Shown piece by piece: positions 49,044 through 60,392 of a stretch of 64,000 bases of DNA (positions within the stretch are counted from its first letter, which is position 1; each line of letters starts with the position of its first letter). This stretch comes from Panonychus citri (Eukaryota; Arthropoda; Arachnida; Trombidiformes; Tetranychidae), in NCBI RefSeq assembly GCF_014898815.1, contig NW_026515468.1:744001-808000 (forward strand), in the 5' to 3' direction. Below the pieces are notes generated by a model, which was given only the letters and a program-made list of their open reading frames with translations, was not told the DNA's origin and ran no database searches. Both the position numbers and the translations under genes were made by a program.

Positions 49044-50613
49044 ATAGAAAACTATTATCATGATAATCAATAAAAAATGATTATCGATAATTGATTCAGT
49101 TGTTTCTCCAAATTTTCATGGTCCAATTTTGAGTGGACAGTTTTTTTTTCATGAGTCCACCTTTTCCCACCTTAGACCTCCACCTATTCAATTTGATTCT
49201 GAATGTCACTTAATTACTAAATCAATGTTGATCAATTCACTTGAGATCTCAACTCTTTTTCTCCTTGGACTAAGATTCACTGTCGATAATTCAATTCAAT
49301 GATTTATCATGAAAATTTATCACAATCCAATTGGAAACTTATGCTTTCATTTGGTGATCAAACTTTTTTTTTCAATATAATCTAATACTTGCCAACTGAA
49401 TCAAATTAATATTTGATCAACTAACGATATGGTTTATATATTTTTTCATCTCTATCATCATAATCATGATTATAGTCATTAGTTGAATTTAATTCACCTT
49501 GTAAATTGTTAGTAGATGTTTTTGTTGTTGTTGTAATATAATTGATGATAATCAGTTGATTATTTGAGGTTTCAAATGAATCGTTTATATCTGAAAGCAA
49601 TTTGTAGGTTACAATTATCATCGTACTTAATTATCGTTAATTGTTGTATCGATGATTATCTTGACTGATTTCTTGAGAAATCAAAATGATTATCAAACTT
49701 GAAGCCATGTGTTTCTCATGATGATGTTACTTTATTTTCTGGTTCTTCTGGTTCTAGGATTTATCATCATCATGATCATCATCCGATTTTTATATTGAAG
49801 TTACATTGAATCATTGAGAAAATGATGATAATGATGATATGTTATTTTTGTTACGCTGTTTGTTTACTTATCCAATATTTTTCTTACCTTGATACCCATG
49901 TGAGCTATCAAACTTCTTGACCATTGTCCATCGACAGCTAGATAAACACTTAATACTCAATTTCAAATGAACGCATCAATAGTTAACCAAATTATAATCT
50001 GATTTGTTACTTCATTTTCATCGGTATATTAGTTTCTTAATTTCTTTTACTTGACCAAAGGAAGCCAACCAAATAACACTATTATCTTCATCTCCATCTT
50101 CATCTTCATCTTCATCTTCAATATTAAGCTTAGAAATGAAACAAACCTCATAAACAGAACGCCTTTTTTAACCTCTACCTTGTTAACCAATACAACTATT
50201 AATTTTAAATTGTCAGTTGACTTATCATCCTCATCTTTATCCTTGCCTTCATCTTTGATGGTGATTAACATCATTTTTAATCAAAAATTGGCTATGAAAT
50301 CAAGAACAGATTAAATCATGATGGCAAACAAAAAGTAACAACGAGTAAATCAATCAAAATAAACCCATTAAATTAACCAGAAATTAATAGGTTAGTCTAT
50401 TGATAGTATTGCTTATTATTATTTCTCATTTTCTGGTTACTCTTATTGTTATTTTCAGAGATTCGTTTCCAATTGAGTTTAATTTTTCTTCTTTTCGTCT
50501 CTCCCTCTCTTAATCTTCCATAACTTTTCATTTCCTTTTCCTCCTCTTGATCCTTTCATTCATAAAGATAAATATCTAATTGTTTCTTTAATTTCTCTTC
50601 AATTGATATACAG
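49044..50613 (+). other. RFX giant intron, 3' end
   Basis: AT-rich intronic sequence between the retrotransposon and the last exon, with small GAT/CAT and (TCATCT)n runs (about 50085-50120). It ends with the acceptor TTGATATACAG at 50613. Confidence 0.6.
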
Positions 50614-53600
50614 ATACAAAGAGGTGGTACATCATCATCATCATCATCTTCTTCTTCTCATCATATTATTGTTCTACCTAATAATGTCCGATTAGCATCG
50701 GCAACAACTCGATCGATGTCTCAAATCTTAACCGGTGATAAAAGTGGATCTCAGTCTGTTTCGGTTTCCTGTTTATCATCTTCCAATGCGACCTCTTCTT
50801 CTTCCTCCTCCTCCTCCTCCTCCTCATCCTCCTCCTTATCCTCATCCATCGCCTCATCAACTATCCCATCATCTTCATCATCAACAACATCATCTTCAAC
50901 AATCAAGTCAATATCATTAACATCTCCTTCATCGTTATCCACAGTAACCCAAAAGTACAAAAGGATCCAACCCAAACCTGTTTCCTTGAATCGAAGTAAC
51001 TCCAATGTCCTTGAATCAACCTTCAATTACTCAACAATCAACGAGCATTCAACATCAACATCATCATCATCATCAACATCTAACAACAAAACTACCAACG
51101 TTATTAACTCAAGTCAAAACAGAAACAATAATAATGGTAATAATTTAAAATCAAATGAGGTTGAAGGTTTAATAGTTACTCGAAGGCATTCCCTGGCATC
51201 AGTAACATTAACTGGTAATGATTTACAAAGTACAAATAACAATTGTAATAATAATAATAAAAAAGAAAATATTAATTTTAGTAAACGTCGAGAATCAGTT
51301 CTAGGATTAATTGGTTGTGGTGTTAATGGTGGTGGTGGAGGAGGAGGATTAACTTCACCTTCATCTTGCTCTTCCTCTTCATCCTCTTCCTCCTCTTCAT
51401 CTTCACCATGCTCATCATCATCTCCATGTATTAAAGACGAGCGGATTAGTCTGGATAAGACTCAAACAAAGCGTTCCTGTGATGTAAGTCGGGATTCAGA
51501 TAATGTTTCCTGTAAGAAACGTTTAACCTCATTGGAGGGTTGTGAAGGTATAACAAACCTTTCAGGACTCTCTGTATCTTCCTCCTCCATTTCATCAACT
51601 TTACTTGCAACTACTACTACAACCACAACCCCAACTACCCCAACAACACCAACCATAAACTCTAATGGTAATCTAACCAATGGAATCATATTGACCCTTG
51701 CAAATGGTGATACCGATGGTGTTGGTTGTCGCATATCAGATGAAACAAATTCATCTTCAACTAGTCTATCACCTTTACCAAGTATGAGTATGACCGAGGA
51801 TATTTTGTTAACTGGATTAACAGATAATGGATTAAATGACCTTAACGGTGATAATCATCATCTGCATAATCAAAATTTGCTTAATCAACAGCAACAATTA
51901 GGATTAATGAATATAACAAATGATAATAATAATAATAAAACGTCAACATCAGGAATGTGCATTAAACTGCAAGAGGTTGAATGTGATGCTTTAAATGATG
52001 ATCGAAATGAACAACCATCATCCCAACAACAACAACAACACAAACAACTACAACAACTTCAACCAGGACAAAACCAACATCAAGATCAACAACATGGGGC
52101 CTCATCATCGTCCCTGATGGATTCATATGAAGATTGTAATCCATCCACTTTATCACAATTGAGAAGATTGTTAGAGAAAAATTTACCCAATTCAAAGAGT
52201 AGTAATACTACTGTTGGACTATCGTCATCGTCATCAGCAGTTTCATCCGATCACATTAATAGTAACAATGTTAATCATCACTCTCATCACCATAATCATC
52301 AACTTGATCATAATTGTCCAAATAATGTTAACAATAATGGAAGTCAAGAAATTATGGAGCAACAGATTGTCGGTTATGAGGGGGCAACTCATCATCATCA
52401 TGAACAACAACAACAACAGCACATTCATCATCAACAACAACAGCAGCAACATTATCTCAATCATCTCCATAATATTAATGGTGATATTAAATCAGAGGAA
52501 AAGAAAGATATTAGTGGATCAAGTAGTAATACTTTTGGATTAGTTGAATCATCATTAGGCAAAAAATCAATCGATTGTAATAGTCCCATGGTAATTTCAA
52601 ATGTAACTGATTCTGATTCAGTTGTTTTCATTTCTAATTCAATTGGTAACAATTCTGATGCTGATGGTGGTAATGATGCTAATTTACTGGTTTCATCCAT
52701 GGATTATTGTAATATGCAAACTCAGGTTCCATCAGTTCCAGCCAGTCCGAATACCCGTCGACAAGCATTTAATTTTCAACCAATTTCATCAAGAATAACA
52801 CCAACTATCCCGGAAAACAGTGCAATTAATTATGGTGAAGGGAATACCAATGGAATCCCGAATAATTCATCAGGAGTAGGAAACCTTAACAATCTGGTTA
52901 ATGGGTCAAGTGTTAATGCACACCAATCTCAAGGGCAACTTCCATCGCCCTCTTATTGCCCTGACCAACGGTCAGTTGGTGTTGGTATTTCTCAGCCAAC
53001 AAGTTCAGCAAATTCACCCTTTGTCTCACCTCGAGGTACACCAATACCTTTATCTCGATCCCGTCATGATAGTGGTCAAAGTGGTTACTCTGGATCACGA
53101 GCAACACCTTATCCTGTCCTCCTTGATTCTGGTCTTTCATCAATATCATCATCTCCCTTTATCTCACCCCAACCAACTCCGGTGCCTTTAAGTGGACGCA
53201 TGAGAGCAATTTCCAACTCGTACTCTCACCATCACCACCATACAAGATCAAGCCTTGTTAATAGAGCGAGACATTCATCTGGTCCTGGTAATCCATATAC
53301 CACTTTACCCTCTTCCATAACAGGAAGTGGTATTGGTATATTTTCAATGAGAAGTTCATCAGTTTCACCCATGGTTGTTTCATGTAATGGAAATGATTTA
53401 TCTTCATCAACTAATAACAATCAACAAGGTGCAACATTGGCCAGTATTAATGCAGCTTTTGGTGAGACCAAGCAACGTACTCGAAATCAATCAAGTACAA
53501 CAACCGGAACCACTACCACCTCTGGTGTTTCCAGTATCGGTACACCAGTTTCACCCAAATCAGAGCCTCTCTCACCTTCAAGTGTTCTTATTTCCGGTGA

Positions 53601-55050
53601 TAACTTGTCAACATCCGATTTAGCCTCAATTGGTATTGGTTCCTCTTCATCATCATCAGCTAATGGTGATTCTTTTATGGATTCTTGCTTTTCATCTTCA
53701 AGAGATTGGCTAACCAATAATTCAAGATACCTTCTTTCAGGTTATCATGGGAATGGTGATCATCATGGTCATGGTATTTTAGGTGCTGGTGGTATTGGAG
53801 GAGGTAACAGTTTATTACATGGTGATTCTGGAAGTTCCCATGTTGGACCAGTCTTACGTCAGCGTCATTTCTCAAGTCCCTATGCTACCATTGCAAATAA
53901 TGGTAATAATAATAATTTTTCCCTACATGATTCTCATTCCAAAGAGATTCAGAATCTACTGAAAGGCAGCTCATTCATTGAATCATTACTTTCAAATAAT
54001 AACAATAACAATCACCATCATTCAGAAAATGGTTCAGGTGAAAATAGTAATATTTCAACTCTTACTGGTAATTTATCCAATGGTGATCATTATCATCTTA
54101 CAGGTTCACCTTTAACTTCATCTGATCAACAGCAGCAACAACAACATCATGGTAACAATGGTCGACCTTTATTGAATAGATGTCATTCAGTTCCAATTCA
54201 GCATTTAGGTAAACTCTACAATGGTTTATCATCGGTTCCCTCACCATTGATGGATCATAACAGTTTTACTCCCTCATCGTCTTTATGCTCACCAGCTGAT
54301 CCAAATTCACCACCCGATCGAGATTTTTCCACTCTATCTAAATCACACCCTCCAACCCCACTCTGTAATCCCAATTTCTCATTTCCTCCATTCTCACCGT
54401 CCAATGTCAATAACAATAATATCACCAATGGTTCCAGAAATAACAACAATATAAACACCAATTCACCAAATAATAATAATCTTGTTACCGGTGGAAACAA
54501 TTCTGGTGCTAATTCAATATCATCACCAAACTCTGTTGGTTCAATCAGATTGAAACTTGTCGAAGAGGAAACAACATTGGGATCACTTGTTGTTGACAAT
54601 AATTCATCTGTCTCACCCTCAAGTAATTCTGGTTTTCTGGAAAATGGTCAAGATGTTATGGTCTCTGGTTTAACATCAAAGGAATGGTCAGTTGGTGAAT
54701 CAGTTATCGGCTCAGATGATATTGAGCTAACTGTTAATCATGTTGGTCATCATCATTATCATGATTCTCATCAGCAACAACATCATCCTGATCAAGGGCA
54801 TCAACATCACTCTCATCATCATCTACATCATCATAATCCTCATGATCCTGAACTTTCACCAGGAAATGGTCTCCTTAATACATTTGAGGTTCGTCGAGCC
54901 ATTGACGATGCGATTTCTGGTCCAACTCCGATGAGCGATGATTTGGAAACAACTCTGGAAGATCTTCGTGACTGTGATAATGATTTCTCCAAGTTTGCTC
55001 TCGAATTGGAATTAGAAGCTAATGGAAGTACTAAATATGACGACATCTAA
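50614..55050 (+). CDS. RFX5/RFX7-like transcription factor, long last exon
   Basis: Encodes 1478 residues in phase 0 from the acceptor at 50613 (IQRGGTSSS...) to TAA at 55048-55050. The first ATG is 34 codons in, so this is not an independent start. Low complexity dominates: poly-Ser (50790-50850, 51370-51410), Gln/His tracts, Asn-rich spacers. Less repetitive islands are RRHSLASVTL, SPNTRRQAFNFQPISSRITP, two versions of SPF(V/I)SP.xTPxPLS, RHDSGQSGYS, RARHSSGPGNPY, NRCHSVPIQHLGKLYNG and a C-terminal acidic helix DDLETTLEDLRDCDNDFSKF. A very long last exon fits RFX7-type proteins, where this half is a transactivation region. Assignment to the same gene as exons 1-3 rests on strand, phase and absence of a local start. 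The assembled protein would be about 1979 residues. Confidence 0.8.
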   Translation: MQRGGTSSSSSSSSSHHIIVLPNNVRLASATTRSMSQILTGDKSGSQSVSVSCLSSSNATSSSSSSSSSSSSSSLSSSIASSTIPSSSSSTTSSSTIKSISLTSPSSLSTVTQKYKRIQPKPVSLNRSNSNVLESTFNYSTINEHSTSTSSSSSTSNNKTTNVINSSQNRNNNNGNNLKSNEVEGLIVTRRHSLASVTLTGNDLQSTNNNCNNNNKKENINFSKRRESVLGLIGCGVNGGGGGGGLTSPSSCSSSSSSSSSSSSPCSSSSPCIKDERISLDKTQTKRSCDVSRDSDNVSCKKRLTSLEGCEGITNLSGLSVSSSSISSTLLATTTTTTTPTTPTTPTINSNGNLTNGIILTLANGDTDGVGCRISDETNSSSTSLSPLPSMSMTEDILLTGLTDNGLNDLNGDNHHLHNQNLLNQQQQLGLMNITNDNNNNKTSTSGMCIKLQEVECDALNDDRNEQPSSQQQQQHKQLQQLQPGQNQHQDQQHGASSSSLMDSYEDCNPSTLSQLRRLLEKNLPNSKSSNTTVGLSSSSSAVSSDHINSNNVNHHSHHHNHQLDHNCPNNVNNNGSQEIMEQQIVGYEGATHHHHEQQQQQHIHHQQQQQQHYLNHLHNINGDIKSEEKKDISGSSSNTFGLVESSLGKKSIDCNSPMVISNVTDSDSVVFISNSIGNNSDADGGNDANLLVSSMDYCNMQTQVPSVPASPNTRRQAFNFQPISSRITPTIPENSAINYGEGNTNGIPNNSSGVGNLNNLVNGSSVNAHQSQGQLPSPSYCPDQRSVGVGISQPTSSANSPFVSPRGTPIPLSRSRHDSGQSGYSGSRATPYPVLLDSGLSSISSSPFISPQPTPVPLSGRMRAISNSYSHHHHHTRSSLVNRARHSSGPGNPYTTLPSSITGSGIGIFSMRSSSVSPMVVSCNGNDLSSSTNNNQQGATLASINAAFGETKQRTRNQSSTTTGTTTTSGVSSIGTPVSPKSEPLSPSSVLISGDNLSTSDLASIGIGSSSSSSANGDSFMDSCFSSSRDWLTNNSRYLLSGYHGNGDHHGHGILGAGGIGGGNSLLHGDSGSSHVGPVLRQRHFSSPYATIANNGNNNNFSLHDSHSKEIQNLLKGSSFIESLLSNNNNNNHHHSENGSGENSNISTLTGNLSNGDHYHLTGSPLTSSDQQQQQQHHGNNGRPLLNRCHSVPIQHLGKLYNGLSSVPSPLMDHNSFTPSSSLCSPADPNSPPDRDFSTLSKSHPPTPLCNPNFSFPPFSPSNVNNNNITNGSRNNNNINTNSPNNNNLVTGGNNSGANSISSPNSVGSIRLKLVEEETTLGSLVVDNNSSVSPSSNSGFLENGQDVMVSGLTSKEWSVGESVIGSDDIELTVNHVGHHHYHDSHQQQHHPDQGHQHHSHHHLHHHNPHDPELSPGNGLLNTFEVRRAIDDAISGPTPMSDDLETTLEDLRDCDNDFSKFALELELEANGSTKYDDI

Positions 55051-57638
55051 TTAGAAAGAACAATTAACAAAAACAACAATTAAAACGCAAGAAAACAAAA
55101 TCGATCCAGCAAAGTTCAATATCCGATCAGCATCACACACACACACATAGAAACGACGATAAAATTGTCAAGACCAACAAAGATGATGGTTAAGAAGCTT
55201 AATTGTCATTGATTTGTTGATAGGAAACAACTAATTAACTAATTTTGTGATAAAAGTTCAATATAATTAATTACTCATTATTACTAAATTATTATATTGG
55301 ATTTAAATTGAAGATAAACATCAAATTAATGCGACAAATCAAAAGCAAGAAAAACCCATCAACATATTGAAGATCATCATTTATATTCATAATCCTCATC
55401 CTCATCTTTATCATCATCTTCCCTCATCTTCACTGATGCTTATTAGTTATTATTTCAATTACATCATTTCTAAAACAATTAATCAATTATCATGATAATT
55501 TCTATCAATATCTCCCAATCATTAAGCTTATATATTTTTCATTCATTTACCTGGCAAAGCTTATGAGTAACAATTTAAATCCAAACACTTACAGAAAAAG
55601 GATGAGCCCAAATTAGCTAATTAATCAATTAATTAATATTGTAAAAAGAAAACAAATTAACTTTGGAAATTAATCAATTTCCAACATTACATGTTGTAAG
55701 TGTGAAAAGTCAAACAATTAATTAATCACTTGATTGTTGATCAACAAATTGCTTAGAAAAGAAAAACAAATTAACTAAATTAATCTTTTCCTCTCTCCAG
55801 CCATTTAAATTTCAATTGTAAGGGAAGATGATGATTAATCCTCATCATCATCTTCACCTCCACCTCCACCTCCACCACCTCATCATCCTCTTTCTTATTA
55901 TTATTACTACCTTGAAATCATCTTCTCCCTCCTTCATCATCATCATCATCATCTTCCTTCATCTTCCTTAGTTATTTCTTATTTTATTTTCCAATTTTTA
56001 GGATATTTCAATTGAACTAACGACCATTTATGATTTAGAAAATTAATTAATTAAATCAATTAACCAATACACAAAAACAACACGAAAAAAAGGTGAAATA
56101 ATTGTGATATTTGCCAACGTAAGGCCTTCTCAACAGGAAACAAAGGAAAGGACTTGTGAGATAAAGATTAAGCTTAAAGGATTAAGATTAAACCACCAAT
56201 ACAAAAAAAAAGAATCACAATCACATAGAAACAATTACATTCAACTCATCTCTTAATTATCATCATCATCTTTTGTCATCTCTCTCTCTCTCTTCACTTT
56301 CTCTCTCTATCTCTGTCTCTCCCTCTCTGTATTCATCTCGTTGTCAATGTTTTCTCATTTATATCTCTAACTCTTATCTTCTAATTAGGATTAACAAAAT
56401 TTTAATCTTCAAATTTAACTAATTAACCAATTGTTAAACTAAAACAAAACAAAATGCCCTTTAAATGTGTTAATTACCATCAAAAATTAAAGAAAAGGAT
56501 TCAAACTCCATTGGTTGATATTGCAAACACAGAAAAAAAAATTAACTCGATCTCAAGTAACAAACAAAATGGAAAAACATAATTTCTCATCTTCATCATC
56601 TTCATTATCATCATCATCCTAGGATTTTCTAATCACCATCACCCGATTGATTATTTAACGAAAATTGTTAAACATTAATTATTTTGATATTTAATTACCA
56701 TCAACAATTTGTGTTTCACTTTGCTGCCCAACAATCAACAACCACCATCATCAACAATTAGATTTTCTTGATTGATTTTACTTTCAATTTATGTTTCGTT
56801 GGTTTTTTTTGATTGTTTCCAATTGTCAAATCAATTGTAAACTAATCAAAGTTGATTTTTGTTAATTAATTAATTGTCATCATACATACACAGCCCTTCA
56901 CAGAGCACAATCAACTCTAATTATAATTAATTTTTTTACTCTAGAGATAAAAACAAAACAAACTCATCAATTGGTTATCTAAATTTATCTAAGCCAAAAT
57001 CAACAATTTAGGATTTACAAATTTAACAATTAATCAATTAATCAATTGATTAACAAACTAAACATCATGAAAAACAAAACAATTGTGTAAAAAATTAATC
57101 ACCATCATTGATGATCGAGGTTAAATCAATCAACTTGAATTGTAAACTGTTAACACAATTAAAGCAACAATCAACAAATAAACAAATATTAATAATGAAA
57201 AACGACAACAAACTTAACACATGAAAAACTAGGTAATAACTTGACAAATTTATGATAACAATTAAATCATTGTAACAATTGATTAATAATTTACAGCAAA
57301 GTAGCTTTTATTTTAAACACCATTGGCAATATAAGAGGAGGGAAGGGAGTGAAAAGCTTAATTGTAATTAACTTGATCGAATTGTAATTAAAATCCTCTT
57401 GTCAAATGGTTGTAATTCATATCCAATCCAATGATTTTAATCCATTGCCTTTCAATTATGTTAAATGTAATTCTTTTGTTTCCTGATAAACTCTTCAGTC
57501 TTATATTATAATAACAATTTACTGATCAATTTCTCTAAACTGAATTGTTTTACAATTGTTTTGAATTTATGCTCTAAAGGTTTAATATAAAAGTATCTTA
57601 ATTTAAAACAAACGAAATCGATTGTTGGTCGGTTTTAA
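55051..57638. other. 3' UTR of the RFX gene and intergenic region
   Basis: AT-rich sequence with CAT, CTC and CACCTC repeats (about 55830-55960) and (TC)n near 56281-56330. The first part is presumably RFX 3' UTR; the rest separates the convergent lipocalin gene. No coding frame or RNA gene recognised. Confidence 0.5.
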
Positions 57639-58509
57639 TTAACAGAAATCTCCTTGGCAAGTTTTGATTAAGCTTCGTCCAGTTAATTCAGTAACCAAGT
57701 TTACAACCTCTGCTGGGAAAGCCGATCGTTTTTCCATTGAAACATACCAAGCTTTGACTAGAAAAGTTAATTATAACAATTAGTATCGCGACTATTTGAA
57801 TTTTATGATCTACTTACTTTCAGTAGTTTTATCATCATTTTGAACACATGTTGCAAGAACAGCTGATCGATCAGAGTCTGAATAATAAGGCATCCAGAAA
57901 ATACCTTGTTTACCCTCTGTTGATAGTGAAAGAGACATTAGTATTGGTGATGATCATGTTGATTAGTCTTCTTCTAATCATTGACTTACCTGGAGTAGTT
58001 ACATTGAACGAATAAGGTTCATCTTCTAGATCGTAATATGATTTACCATTAAAATTACCGACGACAAAGTTGACCAATTTGTCCCAAAGAGATTGTGTTC
58101 CTCTATTAATTAATGGAAATTATTAGACGATTATCAATCATCCAATTCGATTGTTAATTATCGATTGACTTACATTTCGAGAATCTCCTGAAAAAGTAAC
58201 ACTAACTTTTCCTTTGTACAAGTGACCAATTGAGATTGTGTTGTAAACGGTTCTTGGGGTAGTTTCATGAGTTCGTCCGATTTCATACCAGTTTTTGGTG
58301 AACTGTTTTTTCATCAAATATTCATAATTAATTAGTTAGTAAGTGGATTGGGTCTTATTCAAATTATTTATACTTACATAACTAAAGTCCCAATCGCTGA
58401 TTCCTTTAGGAATAGTTGGTGTTGGACAAGTTTCGTCCTTGAGTATTGAAGCTGCTGAAGTGGCAACAATCAGGGAAACACAAACAACGAATGACAAAGC
58501 TGATTTCAT
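57639..58509 (-). CDS. secreted lipocalin (apolipoprotein D-like)
   Basis: Small extracellular ligand-binding beta-barrel protein, probably for lipids or other hydrophobic molecules. Exons read on the minus strand: 58378-58509, 58174-58302, 57990-58102, 57818-57916 and 57639-57757, about 195 residues. MKSALSFVVCVSLIVATSA is a signal peptide, followed by ETCPTPTIPKGISDWDF and the lipocalin GxW-type motif KNWYEIGR. Later come FWMPYYSDSDRSAVLATCV, AWYVSMEKRSAFP and C-terminal IKTCQGDFC; the cysteines fit the ApoD disulphide pattern. Junctions 1-2, 3-4 and 4-5 have matching phases and GT-AG ends. Junction 2-3 does not: exon 2 ends in phase 0 at GTAAGT while exon 3's frame needs two bases from before. 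So a one-base error, a different donor or a lesion is possible. No homologue lies nearby. Confidence 0.85.
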
Positions 58510-59362
58510 TTTTAATTAGATTGTTGAGTGTTGAAATTAACTTAACAATTAGTAAACTGATGAAATACTTTTTTCACAATGATATTAATTAATGTTTCAA
58601 CTGATTCTTTATATATTCATAAAATATCAATAAAAGTTTGATAATCTGATAAGTTAAATTGTAACCGTTTCTATTATTCTAAATGGTCTTTGATCTCTTA
58701 ATCAAGTTCAATTGTTAACATCGATCAATCAGTTACTTTTTTTAGATTTTCAGTTCAATCGAATACAATTCAATCATAACAGTAATAGTTGTTGCATAAT
58801 CAAATTATGAAACAATAAAAGATCATCCGGCTGATTAAATGTCCAAATTCAAACCTTTCGCACGTAAATTCATCTGATAAATTCATTAGAAGATCAATTA
58901 TAGAGATTCATATTTTTTCTGTAAATGTTCAAAAATTTGATCTTAAGATGAGCGTCGGTCAAAAATCAGTGCCTTTTTGTTAAATTTGTGACAATAACGA
59001 GTGAGTGACATTATGAAGAGCGCTTCCATCAAATAACAAGTCACATATTTTTAGTTTAATAGCATTTTTGTTATCAGGAACTAACCAAAGCCTAAGGCTA
59101 ATATAAAAGTCGAAAATTTTATATGGTAGTCGATAGAAGTGGGTAAAGGGTCAAAATAGCAAAAGCAAAACAGCAAAGGTCAGCAAAGCAAAAGACAAAA
59201 GGGCCAAAGGTAAATGAGCAAAATTTAAATCGATTAGATTAATAAACTGTTTTTAACAATTAAATTACTTATAAAAATCTATTTAATTTTCACGATTATT
59301 TTTATCGAAAATTTCTTTTAGAATCAATTTTACCTGAACTTTCAGACTAATCACTTGAAATT
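58510..59362. other. intergenic region upstream of lipocalin
   Basis: Contains the lipocalin promoter side and, toward 59170-59225, a purine-rich stretch of AGCAAAAG/GGCAAAGG words just before the transposase remnant. No gene recognised. Confidence 0.45.
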
Positions 59363-59392
59363 TTGCAGTATTTTTTTTATTTAATTACCGAA

Positions 59393-60392
59393 ATGAGTGA
59401 TTTAATTAAATATGTTCCTTCTAATCAAGGTGGTAAATTATTGATTTACGAGCACAATGTTTTCCGGAAAATAGCATCTGTAGGTGATACATCATATTGG
59501 GTGTGTCTTAGTGAAAATTGTAAAGGTAATTTGAATTTACTTTTTGGTACAATAAAATCTAAATCAGATCACAATCATGAACCTGATATAGCCAAAATTA
59601 TTGGAATCGAGCAGAAAAATGGAGTTAAGTCGATGGCCGTTCAGTCAACATACTGCAACCTAAAGTCAGTTTATAATGATGCAACGGAAAAAGTTTTTTC
59701 ATCTATTCAGTTGCCTGCTGATGAAATCGCAAATGGATTGAAAACTTTTGATCAAATTAAAAAAACCATGCCCCGTGCTTGTGCTTCCCGTTTTCCGCCA
59801 TTACCACGATCTCGTGGGGAGATTGATGTGCCATCTAACATTCAATCAAGTTCGACAGAAAAGTTTTTCAAAGTTTCCAATGGTGCTGATGATAAAATTC
59901 TAGTTTTTGCCACTGACACTTTTCTCAAGTTTTTATGTGAAGCAGATCATGTTTATTCGGATGGAACTTTTAAAAGTGTCCCAAAGTTGTTCTATTCTCT
60001 CTATACTCTCCATGTAATGAGAAACGGAATAATGATACCCGCTGTTTACGCACTCATACCTGATTCTACGATGCTGACTTACACCCGATTATTTCGTACT
60101 ATTCAGGATCTATTTTTTGACCTGAATCTGACCTGGCAGCCGAAGAAATTTACCACTGACCAGAGGCCATAACCTGATTTTTCCGTTCTGTCAATTAAAA
60201 TGCTTCTTATTTCCCTTCAGTCAAAGTATTTTGCGGAACGTAGGCAAACATGGCCTCGTTCAACGATACAAAGCAAGTGACAGAGATGTAAAAATGGCCG
60301 TAAAGAGAGCCGCTGCCCTGCCGTTTTTAATAGTAGATGCATTAGTCAGTTGGTTAAAAATTACATACAGAGAAACAATTGATTATCGATGA
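59393..60392 (+). pseudogene. decayed FLYWCH / MULE-type transposase
   Basis: The first frame (start MSDLIKYVP at 59393, or 59363 for an upstream ATG) runs to TAA at 60170-60172. It contains a FLYWCH zinc finger (YWVCLSENCKGNL followed by DHNHEPD) and the start of a MULE transposase core (HVYSDGTFKSVPKLFYSLYT, whose Asp is the first catalytic acid, then PAVYALIPDSTMLTYTRLF). The next conserved block, CFLFPFSQSILRNVGKHGLV (family GC.FHF.Q...R), appears in another frame at 60201-60260 and ends at TGA 60390-60392. The frame change and missing C-terminal half mean the copy is dead. FLYWCH-MULE proteins are common as domesticated or mobile sequences in arthropods; no terminal repeats were found. 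Confidence 0.8.

Noticed and set aside
50678..51026. Minus-strand and other-frame ORFs over RFX last exon (Glu/Asp- or Arg-rich)
   Set aside because: They are translations of the TCC/TCA repeat that encodes poly-Ser in the real frame.
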